Assembly (NCBI GenBank): GCA_947493175.1
Contig: CANLQD010000006.1
Location: 62,001 to 126,000 of the forward strand
Reading direction: 5' to 3'
Source: an uncultured Flavobacteriaceae bacterium
Lineage (GTDB): Bacteria; Bacteroidota; Bacteroidia; Flavobacteriales; Flavobacteriaceae
Length of the DNA stretch: 64,000 nucleotides
Below, one piece after another: positions 56,179-64,000 of the stretch. The position numbers were made by a program, and so were the translations under genes. Within the stretch, counting starts at the first letter, position 1. Each line of letters opens with the position of its first letter. The notes below the pieces were generated by a model. It was given only the letters and a program-made list of their open reading frames with translations, did no database searches and was not told the origin of the DNA.

Positions 56179-56787
56179 ATGCTGATCATAGGGATTGCCG
56201 GGGGCACAGGATGTGGGAAGACCACAGTAGTGAACCAAATCATCAATGAATTACCAAAAGGTGAAGTGGGCGTTATATCCCAAGACTCTTATTACAATGA
56301 CCTCTCACATCTCAGTTTGGAAGAGCGGCGAAAAACCAACTTCGACCACCCACAATCAATTGATTTCGAGTTGCTATCAAAGCATCTTATCGAACTACGA
56401 TCTGGCAAGACCATCGAACAACCGGTTTATTCGTTCTTGGAATGCAATAGAACCGAAAGAACCATCCCTACCCATCCGAGCAAGGTCATGATCGTAGAAG
56501 GTATTTTGATATTGACCAATGCCCAGATACGGGATATGTTCGATATCAAGATCTTTGTCCATGCCGATTCCGACGAACGCCTGATAAGACGTTTGAAGCG
56601 CGATGTAAACGAAAGAGGTTGGGATCTTGATGAGACTCTTGAAAAATACCAGTGCAACATAAAGCCGATGCACGAGCAGTTTATAGAACCCTCAAAGGAA
56701 TATGCAGATATGATTATTCCCAATAATAAATACAATACGGTAGCCGTTGATATGGTACGTACCATTATCAATCAAAAATTGGTGTAG
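56179..56787 (+). CDS. udk: Uridine kinase
   Basis: A 202-residue cytoplasmic P-loop kinase that phosphorylates uridine and cytidine for pyrimidine salvage. The Walker A loop GGTGCGKT is at 8-15. VISQDSYYNDLSHLS, NFDHPQSIDFELL, the Walker-B-like VMIVEGILIL and the lid RLIRRLKRDVNERGW are family signatures. The length is normal. It is followed after 5 bases by the DivIC/FtsB-like gene and has its own -7 element. Confidence 0.95.
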   Translation: MLIIGIAGGTGCGKTTVVNQIINELPKGEVGVISQDSYYNDLSHLSLEERRKTNFDHPQSIDFELLSKHLIELRSGKTIEQPVYSFLECNRTERTIPTHPSKVMIVEGILILTNAQIRDMFDIKIFVHADSDERLIRRLKRDVNERGWDLDETLEKYQCNIKPMHEQFIEPSKEYADMIIPNNKYNTVAVDMVRTIINQKLV

Positions 56788-56792
56788 GACCT

Positions 56793-57140
56793 ATGGGCTG
56801 GAAAAATTTCAAAAATAGTAGATGGTACCCTGTATTTACAATTTTCAGTAGCATCTATGTATTGGTTCTTACAGCATTTGCAGTCTGGATGATTTTTTTC
56901 GATACCAACTCCTTACGTATTCATCTTGAATTGAACAGGGAAATTGAGAAGCTCCAAAAAACACAACAATTCTTAAAAGAAGAAATTGCAAAGGATAAGA
57001 AAATCATTGAGCAATTGTCCGACCCGAAAGAACTGGAAAAGTTTGCCAGGGAACAGTACTATCTTAAAAAGAAGAACGAAGAGATCTATTTAATCGAGTA
57101 CGAGGATAGCTTGAAATTGAAAGAACAGGAGGATCAGTGA
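56793..57140 (+). CDS. DivIC/FtsB-like septum formation initiator protein
   Basis: A 115-residue bitopic membrane protein: short cytoplasmic N-terminus, one membrane helix (about 13-36), then a coiled coil (about 45-85: IHLELNREIEKLQKTQQFLK and so on) and the family tail KELEKFAREQYYLKKKNEEIYLIEY. DivIC/FtsB proteins link early and late divisome components at the septum. Co-transcribed with udk (5-base gap), an arrangement I recall from other flavobacteria. Confidence 0.9.
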   Translation: MGWKNFKNSRWYPVFTIFSSIYVLVLTAFAVWMIFFDTNSLRIHLELNREIEKLQKTQQFLKEEIAKDKKIIEQLSDPKELEKFAREQYYLKKKNEEIYLIEYEDSLKLKEQEDQ

Positions 57141-57543
57141 ACGACCACCTCTGGATGTCATCTAGTATCACTTTTATCATTGGTGGGAATCGGCACCATT
57201 AGCATCACTAGAAAAGGGCGAACAGTCGGTAGCGGTCGTTGTTAGAAAAAGCTCTATCCATTGGCTACGCGCAGGCTACGGGTTCATACTAAGCGGCCTC
57301 ATAGCAATAAAGCTCCGTTTCCAAAACAATAATCGTTGTAGACTATTTTAGGCGTTTTGCTTTTGTATGGGGCGCATCCGGGCATCAGGACTTTTTGCAG
57401 CTGCATTTCCCATAAACACATGCCGATCTAATTTCTTTAACCTACTTTAACACAGCGATCTAGACTTATTCACTTCATGTTAACAAATTCCATTTTTTAG
57501 CATCGTAAATAATCGTATTTTTACCCCCTAATTTACTAGGATA
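57141..57543. other. Intergenic region before parA, no gene seen
   Basis: About 400 bases without a credible reading frame. The motif AACAGTCGGTAGC at 57221-57233 resembles the CAGTCGG-type tract at 23611-23623. The end (57500-57540) is AT-rich and should hold the parA promoter; TATTTTTA, seven of eight matches to TAnnTTTG, lies about 20-25 bases before the ATG. Confidence 0.35.
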
Positions 57544-58317
57544 ATGGGCAAGATTATTGCTATAGCGAATCAAAAAGGTGGGGTTGGAAAAACGACGACG
57601 ACGGTGAATTTGGCGGCTTCGCTAGGCGTCTTGGAATATAAAGTACTGTTAATCGATGCCGACCCCCAGGCGAATGCCACTTCGGGTCTCGGAATTGACG
57701 TGGAAAGTGTGGAAACAGGAACCTACCAATTACTTGAACATACCAAGACCGCTACAGAAGCGATCATTACTACCGATTCTCCAAACGTTGACCTTATTCC
57801 CGCCCATATCGATTTGGTTGCTATTGAAATAGAATTGGTCGATAAAGATCAACGGGAGTATATGATGAAGCAGGCCATCGGAGAGCTTCGTCATACATAT
57901 GATTACATATTGGTCGATTGTGCACCATCTTTGGGCCTATTGACCCTTAATGCGCTTACGGCGGCAGACTCTGTTATTATTCCTATACAATGTGAATACT
58001 TCGCACTTGAGGGACTGGGGAAACTACTGAACACCATCAAAAGCGTTCAAAAGATACACAACCCCGAATTGGATATTGAAGGTATGTTGCTTACCATGTT
58101 CGATTCCAGATTACGGTTATCGAACCAAGTGGTCGAGGAAGTCCGCAAACATTTCGCAGATATGGTATTCGATACCATTATTCAACGGAATGTACGACTG
58201 AGCGAGGCGCCCAGCTATGGAGAAAGCATTATCAAATATGACGCTAGTAGTAAGGGGGCCGAAAACTACCTGAACCTTGCCAACGAAATGATAAAGCGCA
58301 ATAAGGAGAAAGTATAA
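57544..58317 (+). CDS. parA: ParA-family chromosome-partitioning ATPase
   Basis: A 257-residue deviant Walker-A ATPase that drives origin segregation with ParB. The deviant P-loop KGGVGKTT is at 11-18, with the signature lysine at its start. LLIDADPQANATSGLG, DYILVDCAPSLGLLTLNAL and PIQCEYFALEGLGKLL are family motifs. Its TAA overlaps the parB ATG by one base (TAATG), so the two are translationally coupled. The chromosomal type is indicated by size and neighbours (dapB, lepB). Confidence 0.96.
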   Translation: MGKIIAIANQKGGVGKTTTTVNLAASLGVLEYKVLLIDADPQANATSGLGIDVESVETGTYQLLEHTKTATEAIITTDSPNVDLIPAHIDLVAIEIELVDKDQREYMMKQAIGELRHTYDYILVDCAPSLGLLTLNALTAADSVIIPIQCEYFALEGLGKLLNTIKSVQKIHNPELDIEGMLLTMFDSRLRLSNQVVEEVRKHFADMVFDTIIQRNVRLSEAPSYGESIIKYDASSKGAENYLNLANEMIKRNKEKV

Positions 58318-59222
58318 TGGCGAAGGCAACCAAAAAACAAGCGTTGGGCCGAGGCCTATCGGCTTTATTGAAAGATCCGGAAAATGATATCCAATCTGCT
58401 TCCGACAAGAACGCCGACAAGGTAGTGGGTAATATTGTTGAACTTGATTTGGGAACCATCGAGGTGAATCCGTTTCAACCACGTTCGAATTTTAATGACA
58501 CGGCCTTAAAAGAATTGGCTACCAGTATTAAGGAACTAGGGGTTATTCAGCCCATCACCGTTCGTAAGCTCGATTTCAACAAATACCAATTAGTTTCCGG
58601 GGAACGAAGGTTCCGAGCATCCAAGTTAGTAGGTCTCGAGACCATACCCGCCTATATTCGTATAGCCAATGACCAGGAGTCCCTGGAAATGGCACTTGTC
58701 GAAAACATTCAACGACAAGACCTAGATCCCATAGAAATTGCACTCAGCTATCAACGTTTGATCGATGAAATCAAATTGACGCAAGAACGTTTAAGCGATC
58801 GCGTCGGGAAGAAGAGGTCTACGATCACCAATTACCTTCGGTTATTGCGTTTAGACCCCATTATCCAAACTGGTATTCGCGATGGCTTTACCTCAATGGG
58901 CCATGGTAGAGCTTTGGTCAATATTGAGAAAAAAGAAGATCAAATTGCCCTTTATGAACGTATCATCAGTGAAAACCTGTCTGTTAGGGAAACCGAAAAA
59001 GCGGTAAAAATATATCATGAGGGCGGCGACGGAAAGAAAACTACGACGGCCAAAGCAACAAATGTTCCGGATTTTGCAAAAATCGGGACTGAGGCATTGA
59101 CTGACCGACTTTCCATAAAAGTAGGGGTTCAAGCCTCTCCTAAGGGCAAAGGAAAAATAACGATCCCGTTTCATAGCGAGGAGGAGTTCAATCGAATTAA
59201 AAAATTGATCATAGGTGATTAA
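58317..59222 (+). CDS. parB: ParB-family chromosome-partitioning protein
   Basis: A 301-residue centromere-binding CTP-dependent clamp. The N-terminus KKQALGRGLSALL is the ParA-stimulating segment. Residues about 40-135 hold the CTP-binding domain (NPFQPRSNFND, SGERRFRASKLVG, ALVENIQRQDLDPIE). The helix-turn-helix follows (LSDRVGKKRSTITNYLRLLRL), and the C-terminal dimer domain ends at FNRIKKLIIGD. No parS site was recognised in the window, but I did not search exhaustively for degenerate copies. Confidence 0.96.
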   Translation: MAKATKKQALGRGLSALLKDPENDIQSASDKNADKVVGNIVELDLGTIEVNPFQPRSNFNDTALKELATSIKELGVIQPITVRKLDFNKYQLVSGERRFRASKLVGLETIPAYIRIANDQESLEMALVENIQRQDLDPIEIALSYQRLIDEIKLTQERLSDRVGKKRSTITNYLRLLRLDPIIQTGIRDGFTSMGHGRALVNIEKKEDQIALYERIISENLSVRETEKAVKIYHEGGDGKKTTTAKATNVPDFAKIGTEALTDRLSIKVGVQASPKGKGKITIPFHSEEEFNRIKKLIIGD

Positions 59223-59853
59223 AAACCTATACATTGCTTTGGTAACCTTGCTTCTACCCTTAGGGCTTTTGGCACAGGAAGAAGAATCCCAACCTCAGGA
59301 AGTAGACTCCTTGCAGACCGATCTTAAGGAGCAGGGCATCATGGTGCAAGACTCTCTAGTAGAAAAACGAAAGCCCATTAATCCATTGGCCCCTAGCCGG
59401 GCGGCCTTCTATTCTGCCGTGATTCCGGGCATGGGACAGATTTACAACAAAAGATATTGGAAGGTTCCGATCGTATACGGGGCGTTAGGCGCCAGTATTT
59501 ATTGGTACACTTGGAATGATGATAACTACGATCGTTTTCGCATTGCGTTCAAACGAAGGCGGGCAGGCTTCACCGATGATGAGTTTTATGACACGAACGG
59601 AGATGGTATCGGTCCCGATTTTGATGATGACGTGCTGCAAAACCAGCAAGAACGGTTTCAGCGAGATCGTGATCTTGCACTGGTCGTTACCATTGGGTTG
59701 TATATCCTCAATATTGTGGATGCCAATGTAGATGCGCATTTAAAACAATTCAATATCAGTAACGATCTCAGTTTCGATATACAACCCTTCTTAGACCTTA
59801 ATACAGTTAATCGCGACCCCAATTACGGTCTGGCATTGGTCGTTAAGTTTTAG
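59215..59853 (+). CDS. DUF5683-family exported protein
   Basis: A 212-residue protein starting at a GTG that overlaps the parB stop by 8 bases. An N-terminal signal peptide (about 1-19, ending GLLAQ) precedes an acidic linker. The DUF5683 core then begins with PSRAAFYSAVIPGMGQIYNK and RYWKVPIVYGALGASIYWYT. It also has a central NGDGIGPDFDDD stretch and a membrane-like segment (DLALVVTIGLYILNIVDANVD). The family is regularly encoded between parB and dapB in flavobacteria; its function is unknown. Probably in or at the envelope. Confidence 0.88.
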   Translation: MIKNLYIALVTLLLPLGLLAQEEESQPQEVDSLQTDLKEQGIMVQDSLVEKRKPINPLAPSRAAFYSAVIPGMGQIYNKRYWKVPIVYGALGASIYWYTWNDDNYDRFRIAFKRRRAGFTDDEFYDTNGDGIGPDFDDDVLQNQQERFQRDRDLALVVTIGLYILNIVDANVDAHLKQFNISNDLSFDIQPFLDLNTVNRDPNYGLALVVKF

Positions 59854-59893
59854 AACGCGATTGCTATAACTCACCAAAGACAAAGCAGAACAT

Positions 59894-60592
59894 ATGAAGA
59901 TTGCGCTTTTCGGATACGGAAAAATGGGGAAAATGATCGAGCAGCTGGCCATTCAAAGAGGCCATGAGATTATTGAAAAAATCGATGTAGATTCGAAAAA
60001 CGTTGATTTTTCCAAAATGGATGTCGCCATCGATTTCAGTATGCCCAATGCGGCGTTCGATAATATCAAAAGTTGTTTGGAAAACAGAGTCCCTATTATT
60101 TCAGGGACTACTGGCTGGCTATCGCGGTATGAAGAAGCGGCAACGCTATGTAAAAAGATGCAAGGCGCCCTTATCTACGCTTCCAACTTTAGCTTGGGCG
60201 TAAATGTATTTTTTGAGCTGAACAGACAGCTGGCCAAGATGATGGCTGCCCTTGAACAATATAAAGTAGGGATGGAAGAAACCCACCATAATCAAAAATT
60301 GGATGCCCCAAGTGGTACCGCCATTACGCTGGCGGAAGGGATTATCCAAAACACCCCCTATGAAGATTGGAAACTTGGAAAAGCGGACAATCATGAAATT
60401 GCTATAACCTCCAAGCGTATCGGTACGGTACCAGGCACCCATATCGTTCAGTATAGCAGTGAGGTCGATAGTCTTGAAATTAAGCATACCGCCCATAATA
60501 GGGAGGGGTTTGCCCTAGGGGCCGTGATAGCCGCGGAATGGATTATCGGGAAAACAGGTGTATTTAGCATGAAGGATGTTTTAAACTTGTAA
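59894..60592 (+). CDS. dapB: 4-hydroxy-tetrahydrodipicolinate reductase
   Basis: A 232-residue NAD(P)H-dependent enzyme of the lysine/diaminopimelate pathway. The Rossmann start is MKIALFGYGKMGKMIEQLA. DVAIDFSMPNA, ISGTTGW, ASNFSLGVNVFFELNR, the catalytic-loop EETHHNQKLDAPSGTA (histidine and lysine), and GTVPGTHIVQY are all seen. The protein is slightly shorter than E. coli DapB, as is usual in Bacteroidota. It provides diaminopimelate for peptidoglycan. Confidence 0.96.
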   Translation: MKIALFGYGKMGKMIEQLAIQRGHEIIEKIDVDSKNVDFSKMDVAIDFSMPNAAFDNIKSCLENRVPIISGTTGWLSRYEEAATLCKKMQGALIYASNFSLGVNVFFELNRQLAKMMAALEQYKVGMEETHHNQKLDAPSGTAITLAEGIIQNTPYEDWKLGKADNHEIAITSKRIGTVPGTHIVQYSSEVDSLEIKHTAHNREGFALGAVIAAEWIIGKTGVFSMKDVLNL

Positions 60593-60628
60593 ACCATCGA
60601 TAACAGGCATCGAATAAAAAATAGGACA

Positions 60629-60636
60629 TACATTTG
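60629..60636 (+). promoter_or_regulatory. -7 promoter element of lepB
   Basis: TACATTTG, a perfect TAnnTTTG match, ends 38 bases before the lepB ATG at 60675 and after the dapB stop. No obvious -33 box is present. It suggests lepB can be transcribed apart from dapB. Confidence 0.45.
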
Positions 60637-60674
60637 CAAAAAATAACCGAACACAGTACTAAATAACTACACAG

Positions 60675-62390
60675 ATGAACGGAACCCAGTGGATTATTTT
60701 TATACTCATCATTCAAGTCATCCATTTTTTGGGCACTTGGAAATTGTATGTAAAAGCCGGTAGAAAGGCTTGGGAGGCCGCTATTCCTATCTATAATGCC
60801 ATTGTGCTGATGCAAATCATCAATAGGCCCAAATGGTGGGTGCTGTTATTGTTCATACCCATTATTAATTTATTGATGTTCCCGGTCATTTGGGTGGAAA
60901 CCATTCGCAGTTTCGGCAGAAACAAACTTTGGGAGACTTGGGTCGTGATCTTGACGTTCGGTTTCTATATCTATTATGTGAATTATGCACTCGATGTCAA
61001 TTATATCAAAGACCGAAGTCTACAACCGAGATCGGGCGTTGGCGAATGGGTCAGCTCCATCGTGTTCGCTGTAGTAGCGGCCACCTTGGTTCATACCTAT
61101 TTTATTCAACCCTACGTAATCCCGACTCCCTCGTTGGAACGTACCTTGCGTGTAGGGGACCTATTGTTCGTAAGTAAATTTCATTTTGGTGCAAGAGTTC
61201 CAATGACAACGGTTGCCGCTCCTATGGTACATGACACCATTCCTGGACTAGGCATAAAATCATACCTGAACAAACCGCAACTACCCTACTTACGTTTGCC
61301 CGGTTTTGCGAAGGTCGATCGTAACGATATTGTGGTATTTAGTTGGCCAGCCGATACCGTACGGCAATTTTTTGTAAGTGAAAAAGGAGTAAAAAAGCCC
61401 ATCGACAAGAAGTCGAACTATGTAAAACGTTGTGTGGGTATCCCAGGAGATTCTTTGGCGGTCATAGATGGGTATGTACATATCAACGGAAAACAATTGC
61501 AATTATCGGACAGGGCGAAACCGCAGTATGATTATATGGTGTATGGTAGTAAGGGGGTTTCTACCAGAGTACTGCAAGAGGCGAACGCAGCAGATTATAC
61601 ACGTACCTTCGTGATGCCGCCGCTTAACAGAGATCAAATAAATGTGCTACAGGCCAATGTTAAATTAAGGGGGTCAGATACCAGGGCCAATAACCAAATA
61701 GCCGTGATGACAGATAAAAAAGGAATCCCTACAGAGTTAATTAGAGCTCTTAGGATTTCATTGAAGGAAGAAACGGGACGAAGCCGAGAAGCCACACTGA
61801 CCGATGAAATGGTCGCCAAACTCAAAAGCGATGCTACCATCGACTCGGTCGTTCGCTTGATTACACCCAAAGGACAACGAGGAATCAACTTGTTTCCCCA
61901 AAGTCCCGATTATCCTTGGAACTACAGTCAAATGGGACCCATTTACATTCCAGAAAAAGGAAAGACTGTTCCTTTGAACCTCAAGGTACTCCCTATTTAT
62001 AAAAAAATTATCAAGGAATACGAGGGAAACACCATTAGCGTATCGGGAAACCAAATAAGCATCAATGGTGCCATTATCGACTCCTATACCTTTAAACAGA
62101 ATTATTACTGGATGATGGGTGATAACCGCGACCATTCGGAAGATAGCCGTGCCTGGGGGTATGTTCCGGAGAACCACATCGTTGGAACTCCTATCTTCAT
62201 TTGGCTTAGTTTCGACAACTTTAACGACGGTATTTTAAAATGGCGCCCCCGATGGGATCGTATTTTTACGACGGTACATGGGGATGGTGAGCCCCGTTCC
62301 TACTTTCGACATTTCTTGGTCGCATTGGCGCTCTATTTCGTCGGTAGTTGGTTGTGGCGCCGAAGAAAGGAACGTAGCACCAATAAATAA
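60675..62390 (+). CDS. lepB: Signal peptidase I with N-terminal membrane domain
   Basis: A 571-residue inner-membrane serine protease that removes signal peptides from exported proteins. Residues about 1-110 are an extra multi-span segment (WIIFILIIQVIHFLGTW, WWVLLLFIPIINLLMFPVIW, TWVVILTFGFYIYYV) resembling DUF5684. The peptidase domain begins with IQPYVIPTPSLERTL, whose Ser153 is the nucleophile. The general base is Lys251 in NYVKRCVGIPGD, and the third box is WMMGDNRDHSEDSRAWGYVP. A long insert (about 270-430) lies between the lysine and the third box. A C-terminal membrane helix ends in a basic tail. Large LepB proteins of this type are usual in flavobacteria. Confidence 0.94.
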   Translation: MNGTQWIIFILIIQVIHFLGTWKLYVKAGRKAWEAAIPIYNAIVLMQIINRPKWWVLLLFIPIINLLMFPVIWVETIRSFGRNKLWETWVVILTFGFYIYYVNYALDVNYIKDRSLQPRSGVGEWVSSIVFAVVAATLVHTYFIQPYVIPTPSLERTLRVGDLLFVSKFHFGARVPMTTVAAPMVHDTIPGLGIKSYLNKPQLPYLRLPGFAKVDRNDIVVFSWPADTVRQFFVSEKGVKKPIDKKSNYVKRCVGIPGDSLAVIDGYVHINGKQLQLSDRAKPQYDYMVYGSKGVSTRVLQEANAADYTRTFVMPPLNRDQINVLQANVKLRGSDTRANNQIAVMTDKKGIPTELIRALRISLKEETGRSREATLTDEMVAKLKSDATIDSVVRLITPKGQRGINLFPQSPDYPWNYSQMGPIYIPEKGKTVPLNLKVLPIYKKIIKEYEGNTISVSGNQISINGAIIDSYTFKQNYYWMMGDNRDHSEDSRAWGYVPENHIVGTPIFIWLSFDNFNDGILKWRPRWDRIFTTVHGDGEPRSYFRHFLVALALYFVGSWLWRRRKERSTNK

Positions 62391-62432
62391 TATATTCAAA
62401 AAAACTATCCTCAGTGGCTTGTTAGGCATAAA

Positions 62433-63080
62433 TTGAACTGTAGTATCTTGGAACTGCTCTTACATCCAGCTTATTTTCCAAATATCGCCACTATGGCGGC
62501 GTTGGTACAACATGATGTCTGTTGGGAGGTCTATGACAATTATCAAAAACAGACCTATCGCAACAGATGCTACATCTGTACCGATTCTGGAAAGCACCTG
62601 CTAAGTATTCCTATTAAACATGTTGGGGGACAGAACGGACGTCAACGTTATGCCGAAGTAAAGGTCGACAATTCGTATCAGTGGCAACGCCAACATTGGA
62701 GAACATTGGAAACCGCCTATCGCACTTCACCTTTTTTTGAGTATTATGAGGACGATTTGGCCCCCTTGTTCCATGAAAAAGTAGAATGCCTCATCGACCT
62801 GAATTTGCGAACCATCGCATTCCTTACGGAATGTCTACAGGTATCTTTGCCCGGCAATAAAACTACATCCTACCAAACAGATCCAAAGCCCTATACAGAT
62901 GCCCGGTTTCTGATTCGGGCCAAAAAAGAAGTACCCTTGCAACAAGAACCGTATGTACAGGTATTTGGTGACCGACACGGTTTTGTCAAAAACGCCAGTG
63001 CACTCGATTTACTATTCAATGAAGGACCCAATGCACTTAGCTATTTAAAGGCGTTAAAAACAAGCTTTTCAAATGGGTAG
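62433..63080 (+). CDS. WbqC-family protein
   Basis: A 215-residue cytoplasmic protein of the WbqC-like family (LLLHPAYFPNIATMAALVQ, NRCYICTDSGKHLLSIPI, WRTLETAYRTSPFFEYYED, and LDLLFNEGPNALSYL near the end). The family includes proteins of O-antigen loci, but biochemical function is not settled. No ATG lies at a sensible place: the frame opens at TTG 62433, with another TTG at 62448, so the exact start is uncertain. Its stop overlaps the next start by 8 bases. Confidence 0.87.
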   Translation: MNCSILELLLHPAYFPNIATMAALVQHDVCWEVYDNYQKQTYRNRCYICTDSGKHLLSIPIKHVGGQNGRQRYAEVKVDNSYQWQRQHWRTLETAYRTSPFFEYYEDDLAPLFHEKVECLIDLNLRTIAFLTECLQVSLPGNKTTSYQTDPKPYTDARFLIRAKKEVPLQQEPYVQVFGDRHGFVKNASALDLLFNEGPNALSYLKALKTSFSNG

Positions 63081-63396
63081 GTTTTTAGTGCACTACGGAA
63101 TTCATTTTATAGTTCCCGTTTTTATTACGCTTTTCTTTTTCAAAGATCAACGGTTAAAAATACTATTGATACTATGGGGCGGCATCCTGATCGATATAGA
63201 CCACCTGTGGGCCAGTCCTATTTTTGACCCGAATCGCTGTAGCATTGATTTTCATCCGTTGCATACCTATTGGGCGATAAGCGTTTACTTTTTGCTTTTT
63301 TTATTAAAAAAAACAAGAGTCATTGGCGCAGCCTTATTGTTACACATCTTGGCAGATAGTATGGATTGTTGGTTACTCTTCCTTCAAACGAAATGA
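63073..63396 (+). CDS. DUF6122-family small membrane protein
   Basis: A 107-residue membrane protein with three or four helices (HFIVPVFITLFFF, ILLILWGGILIDIDHLW, YWAISVYFLLFLL). Histidine/aspartate clusters at the membrane face (VHYGIHF, DIDHLW, FHPLHTYW, LHILADSMD) recall the YdjM/metal-dependent-hydrolase membrane group. Function unknown. The start overlaps the WbqC stop, and the 3' end overlaps the convergent nuclease-family gene by 24 bases. Confidence 0.8.
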   Translation: MGRFLVHYGIHFIVPVFITLFFFKDQRLKILLILWGGILIDIDHLWASPIFDPNRCSIDFHPLHTYWAISVYFLLFLLKKTRVIGAALLLHILADSMDCWLLFLQTK

Positions 63397-64000
63397 AGCC
63401 ATCACGGGATAGTGATCCGAGAATCGAATATCGTAGTTTTTATGGGCCCGTACCTCAAAGGCCTGGTCGGCCAAAATAAAATCGATTCGTAGTGGAATGC
63501 CCAGAAAGTTATAAGTACGGCCAAAACCATATCCTTTCTCTTCAAAAGTATCTTGTAAATCCCCTTTTACCAACCGGTACGAGTTGGAAAACTGATTGTT
63601 ATTGAAATCCCCGCAAACGATTTTTTTATAGTCGACAGCTTTGCTATGTTTCAAAAAGAAATTCGCTTGATCTGTTTGCTTCTTAAACGCCTTGGCGAGC
63701 CGTTTGTAGACATTTTCAAAAGGTTTGTTGATCAATGAATCCGTCTTTGGTTTTACCTTCAGCGATTGCAGATGAAGATTGTATACGCGAATGGTATCCT
63801 TCTTATAAAGGATATCTACGAACGCTCCGTTGTTATAGCTGTCTGGCCAATCGAGTGTACCTTCGTTGACAATAGGATATTTTGAAAAAATACCTATGAG
63901 GACCCTGTCATTCATATGAATATACTTCAAATGGCGAAAGGGATACTTTTGAAAGTCCTCCCGTTTCAGATAATCGACTTCTTGTATACAAACAATATCC
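63373..64000 (-). CDS. Endonuclease/exonuclease/phosphatase-family protein (5' end outside window)
   Basis: The C-terminal 209 or so codons of an EEP-fold hydrolase; the frame stays open to the window edge, where it reads DIVCIQEVDYLKRED, the catalytic QE strand of the family. Further landmarks are RVLIGIFSKYPIVNEG, IRVYNLHLQS, KKIVCGDFNNNQFSNSYRLV (GDFN metal site), RIDFILAD and the final SDHYPVMASF with catalytic Asp-His. Members act on nucleic acids, phosphoinositides or sphingolipids; the substrate here is unknown. Upstream residues and any signal or membrane segments lie beyond position 64000. Confidence 0.88.
   Translation of the reverse strand, partial: DIVCIQEVDYLKREDFQKYPFRHLKYIHMNDRVLIGIFSKYPIVNEGTLDWPDSYNNGAFVDILYKKDTIRVYNLHLQSLKVKPKTDSLINKPFENVYKRLAKAFKKQTDQANFFLKHSKAVDYKKIVCGDFNNNQFSNSYRLVKGDLQDTFEEKGYGFGRTYNFLGIPLRIDFILADQAFEVRAHKNYDIRFSDHYPVMASFRLKEE

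Overview
The window comes from a marine-type member of the Flavobacteriaceae (Bacteroidota), of the Zobellia/Maribacter/Arenibacter kind; the genus is an inference. The evidence is a SusC/SusD pair, a type IX secretion (T9SS) gliding-type C-terminal domain on a giant SprB-like protein, Bacteroidota -7 promoter elements (TAnnTTTG) ahead of several genes, many secreted lipoproteins, and the parA-parB-DUF5683-dapB-lepB-WbqC-DUF6122 gene order I know from flavobacteria.

Layout. (1) 1-2448 is a gene graveyard: the tail of one reading frame, an IS110 transposase remnant, an IS3 transposase remnant and a frameshifted THUMP-like methyltransferase pseudogene. (2) 2449-23439 is a polysaccharide utilization locus. 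It has SusC and SusD, an ASPIC/UnbV FG-GAP lipoprotein, a minus-strand GH9-sulfatase-GH5 operon, an SLC13 symporter, and a second minus-strand operon SGNH hydrolase-large FG-GAP protein-FG-GAP lipoprotein-esterase. The enzymes suggest a sulfated and possibly acylated beta-linked glucan-type polymer, but the substrate is not proven. (3) 23860-32451 encodes one 2863-residue T9SS-secreted SprB-like protein. (4) 32588-33709 is a PQQ-type sugar dehydrogenase.

(5) 33811-44185 is a cell-wall recycling cluster: murQ, a DeoR-type repressor, a NagB fused to a LmbE-like deacetylase, a DigH/DUF187 glycosyl hydrolase, an AmpG-like permease, a NagZ-like GH3, a methyltransferase and anmK. Together these could import anhydromuropeptides and convert their sugars to fructose 6-phosphate; the deacetylase domain may replace NagA, which is absent here. 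(6) 44258-48255 is an acetate uptake and activation operon (DUF4212, SSS symporter, acs). (7) 48391-50769 is a GH78 rhamnosidase, followed by a Bcr/CflA-type MFS exporter. (8) 52307-55823 is a three-gene acyl-CoA (propionyl-CoA type) carboxylase operon. (9) 56179-64000 is the housekeeping block: udk, a DivIC/FtsB-like protein, parA, parB, DUF5683, dapB, lepB, WbqC, DUF6122 and a truncated endonuclease/exonuclease/phosphatase gene.

No tRNA, rRNA, CRISPR array or intact insertion sequence was seen. The strongest candidates for something undescribed are the C-terminal domain of the 1070-residue FG-GAP protein inside the PUL, and the NagB-deacetylase fusion in the peptidoglycan sugar cluster, which also lacks a catalytic aspartate of classical NagB.
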